The notes under the pieces are model-generated. The model was not told the DNA's origin and ran no database searches. It worked only from the letters and a program-made list of their open reading frames with translations. A DNA stretch of 12,563 bases from Ruminococcus sp. (lineage in GTDB: Bacteria; Bacillota; Clostridia; Oscillospirales; Ruminococcaceae), in contig DYCW01000272.1 of the NCBI GenBank assembly GCA_019417865.1, positions 1 to 12,563 on the forward strand. Reading direction: 5' to 3'. Shown here one piece after another: positions 12,521-12,563 of the stretch. Position numbers and translations under genes: made by a program. How positions within the stretch are numbered: the stretch's first letter is position 1; every line of letters begins with the position of its first letter.

Positions 12521-12563
12521 AAAAATAAAATTATAAAAATGCCCTATAATACGACCATTTATA

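Noticed and set aside
1..12563. CRISPR array, insertion sequence or rRNA
   Set aside because: I saw no regularly spaced short repeats, transposase, terminal inverted repeats or rRNA signatures. The only long direct repeat is the duplicated cellulase.

Overview
The window looks like chromosome from an anaerobic, plant-fibre-degrading Firmicute, most likely a Ruminococcus-type member of the Oscillospiraceae. The main reason is a pair of secreted family-5 endoglucanases ending in cellulosomal dockerins. A spore-coat-DNA protein (SASP), a ClpC-type ATPase, a Cys-rich small membrane protein and an NrdD-like glycyl-radical segment also fit an anaerobic clostridial lineage. This is inferred from protein families only; no 16S or other taxonomic marker is present.

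Layout. Bases 1-3526 form one rightward unit: the 3' part of a GH5 endoglucanase with dockerin, a complete paralogue 21 bases downstream, a dCMP deaminase 21 bases after that, then a strong hairpin terminator. A new promoter with an extended -10 (3673-3681) starts the second unit: trmB (tRNA m7G46 methyltransferase), a 1076-residue GH59 (galactocerebrosidase-like) protein with no signal peptide and a long disordered tail, and a 167-residue protein of unknown function. After that lies a ruined small gene (8268-8381).

Between 8400 and 9157 are two leftward mini-genes, each with its own promoter: a DUF4177-like protein starting at TTG, and a 45-residue membrane protein with 11 cysteines that no long-ORF scan would show. 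The Cys-rich gene is divergent from a clpC-type ATPase that lacks the usual middle domain. This is followed by a short SASP gene with a possible sigma-G promoter and a small GAAA-loop hairpin at its predicted mRNA 5' end.

The right end holds a leftward 91-residue protein. Its last ~30 residues match the glycyl-radical C-terminus of anaerobic ribonucleotide reductase, detached from the reductase. Beyond it are an AT-rich stretch, a bidirectional terminator and a 25-base tRNA 3'-end fragment (leftward), with no tRNA body beside it. That fragment is the usual scar of an element integrated at a tRNA gene, so an element may begin just past the window.

How the parts relate. The first unit concerns extracellular cellulose hydrolysis, with the enzymes displayed on a scaffoldin encoded elsewhere. 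The GH59 protein would act inside the cell or on imported beta-galactosides, unless it leaves by a non-classical route. The rest is cell maintenance: tRNA modification, pyrimidine supply, proteostasis, spore DNA protection and possibly radical-enzyme repair. The most unusual items are the free-standing glycyl-radical-like protein, the intracellular GH59 with its tail, the M-domain-less ClpC and the tRNA scar.
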